Positions 63,327-64,000 of a stretch of DNA of 64,000 nucleotides are shown here, in pieces; position 1 is the stretch's first letter, and each line of letters starts with the position of its first letter. A program made the position numbers and the translations under genes. The stretch comes from Flagellimonas aquimarina. Lineage in GTDB: Bacteria; Bacteroidota; Bacteroidia; Flavobacteriales; Flavobacteriaceae. The stretch covers positions 1-64,000 of the forward strand of contig NZ_QGEG01000004.1 of assembly GCF_003149745.1 (NCBI RefSeq). Direction: 5' to 3'. Below the pieces are notes generated by a model. It made no database searches, was not told the origin of the DNA, and saw only the letters and a list, made by a program, of their open reading frames with translations.

Positions 63327-63632
63327 CTTACTCAAATATTTTTTATCTGCGTAAAACGTACCAAAAGGCAATAAAGACGCTAAAAAAAGAATAATAAACC
63401 GCTTAATGGTCCATTTTCTTTCCCAACAAAAAACTAAAGCCACTACCACATAAATAATAAAGAGTGCCCCATGTGCGTAACCTACAACTTTGTTAGGTTC
63501 CAACAAACCTGCCCAATACTTTAATGGCATTGTTAACCCAAATAGAAGTAAATAAGATATTCCTTCAAATATCGCTGTTGCCCTGAATACTTTTAGCACA
63601 AGAGAAAGATTATAAATGGATAACTTCACCAT
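63318..63632 (-). CDS. DUF3817-family membrane protein
   Basis: A 104-residue protein with three membrane helices (about 15-35, 45-63 and 73-95). It has the DUF3817 pattern FRATAIFEGISYLLLF, PLKYWAG and GYAHGALFI, where the histidine and glutamate are conserved. The start at 63632 overlaps the end of lpdA by 23 bp; a GTG at 63599 (VLKVFRA) closer to the family's usual beginning is an alternative. Function unknown. Confidence 0.82.
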   Translation of the reverse strand: MVKLSIYNLSLVLKVFRATAIFEGISYLLLFGLTMPLKYWAGLLEPNKVVGYAHGALFIIYVVVALVFCWERKWTIKRFIILFLASLLPFGTFYADKKYLSKLA

Positions 63633-64000
63633 ATGCAGCCGCTACTGCTTCCATTACGGCCTCACTCATGGTTGGGTGCGGGTGAACTGCTTTCAGGATT
63701 TCATGTCCTGTAGTCTCTAATTTTCTTGCAACCACAGCTTCAGCAATCATGTCAGTTACACCGACACCGATCATGTGGCAGCCTAGCCATTCTCCATACT
63801 TTGCATCAAAAATAACTTTTACAAAACCATCTGGGGTTCCAGCTGCTTTCGCTTTTCCACTAGCTGAAAAAGGAAACTTACCTACTTTTATGTCATACCC
63901 TTGTTCTTGGGCCTGTTTTTCGGTAAGGCCTACAGAAGCCACTTCGGGAATACAATACGTACATCCTGGTATGTTTCCATAATCCAATGCCTCTACATGC
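63610..64000 (-). CDS. lpdA: Dihydrolipoyl dehydrogenase, C-terminal part
   Basis: The last 129 or so residues of a dihydrolipoamide dehydrogenase, cut by the window edge; the open frame runs on to base 64000 as HVEALDYGN. The dimerisation domain is complete, with CIPEVASVGLTEKQAQ, GEWLGCHMIGVGVTDMIAEA and the catalytic HPHPTMSEAV (histidine/glutamate dyad). The enzyme is the E3 part of the pyruvate and 2-oxoglutarate dehydrogenase complexes. The FAD and NAD domains lie outside the window. Confidence 0.93.
   Translation of the reverse strand, partial: HVEALDYGNIPGCTYCIPEVASVGLTEKQAQEQGYDIKVGKFPFSASGKAKAAGTPDGFVKVIFDAKYGEWLGCHMIGVGVTDMIAEAVVARKLETTGHEILKAVHPHPTMSEAVMEAVAAAYGEVIHL

Overview
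The window is a chromosome segment of a bacterium in the Bacteroidota, almost certainly family Flavobacteriaceae. Pointers are the AT-rich coding style, promoters of the TAnnTTTG type, few Shine-Dalgarno sites, lipoproteins with SC-D-rich starts, families confined to this lineage (DUF6048, DUF6452, TPR-LuxR regulators) and bacillithiol synthesis (bshC). The genus cannot be settled from the sequence; a marine flavobacterium is likely. No insertion sequence, prophage, CRISPR array or tRNA gene was seen.

Layout. 1-100: 3' end of a 5S rRNA and its terminator. 182-7466: an unknown membrane protein, two tandem exported amidohydrolases, a hemolysin III/PAQR protein, a ZIP transporter, a THUMP RNA methyltransferase and small proteins. 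7481-18392: DUF6048/DUF6452 pair, rlmD, an ECF sigma factor with a membrane partner, rocD with a folded-looking leader, a carboxypeptidase-regulatory-like protein, a large M14 peptidase and bshC.

18593-25188 is the most unusual part. It holds pgmB, a periplasmic GH65 glycosidase, a membrane-spanning TPR/LuxR-type regulator and a lipoprotein whose C-terminal half looks aerolysin-like. Between the last two genes lie heptamer repeats phased at 11 bp, a consensus -7 box without a -33 box, and a 60-nt hairpin leader: the outline of an activator-controlled promoter.

25390-36576 is core metabolism: guaA in an overlapping four-gene unit (LysM/receptor-like protein, OsmC, DUF922), RidA, GNAT and a small 3-TM protein opposite an HxlR regulator with a perfect operator, a Tat-exported TIM-barrel protein, pyrG and yidC. 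36599-39541 holds three strong hairpins, a four-domain fasciclin lipoprotein and a decayed fasciclin copy. 39534-42224: mnmA, a nitronate monooxygenase-like gene and a small exported protein.

42217-49152 is a tightly packed MoxR cluster (DUF58, MoxR, DUF4350, DUF4129, a multi-TM protein, SpoIIM; RDD divergent), conserved in this phylum but without a known mechanism. 49155-54617: TRIC channel, peptidylprolyl isomerase and CoA pyrophosphatase whose start codons overlap on opposite strands, an odd acyltransferase, a second ECF sigma/membrane pair and an M20 amidohydrolase. 54719-64000: NDH-2, an AraC/VOC pair flanked by short repeats, a GH13 alpha-glucosidase, xerD, four small exported barrel-like proteins, aroQ, DUF3817 and the C-terminal part of lpdA.
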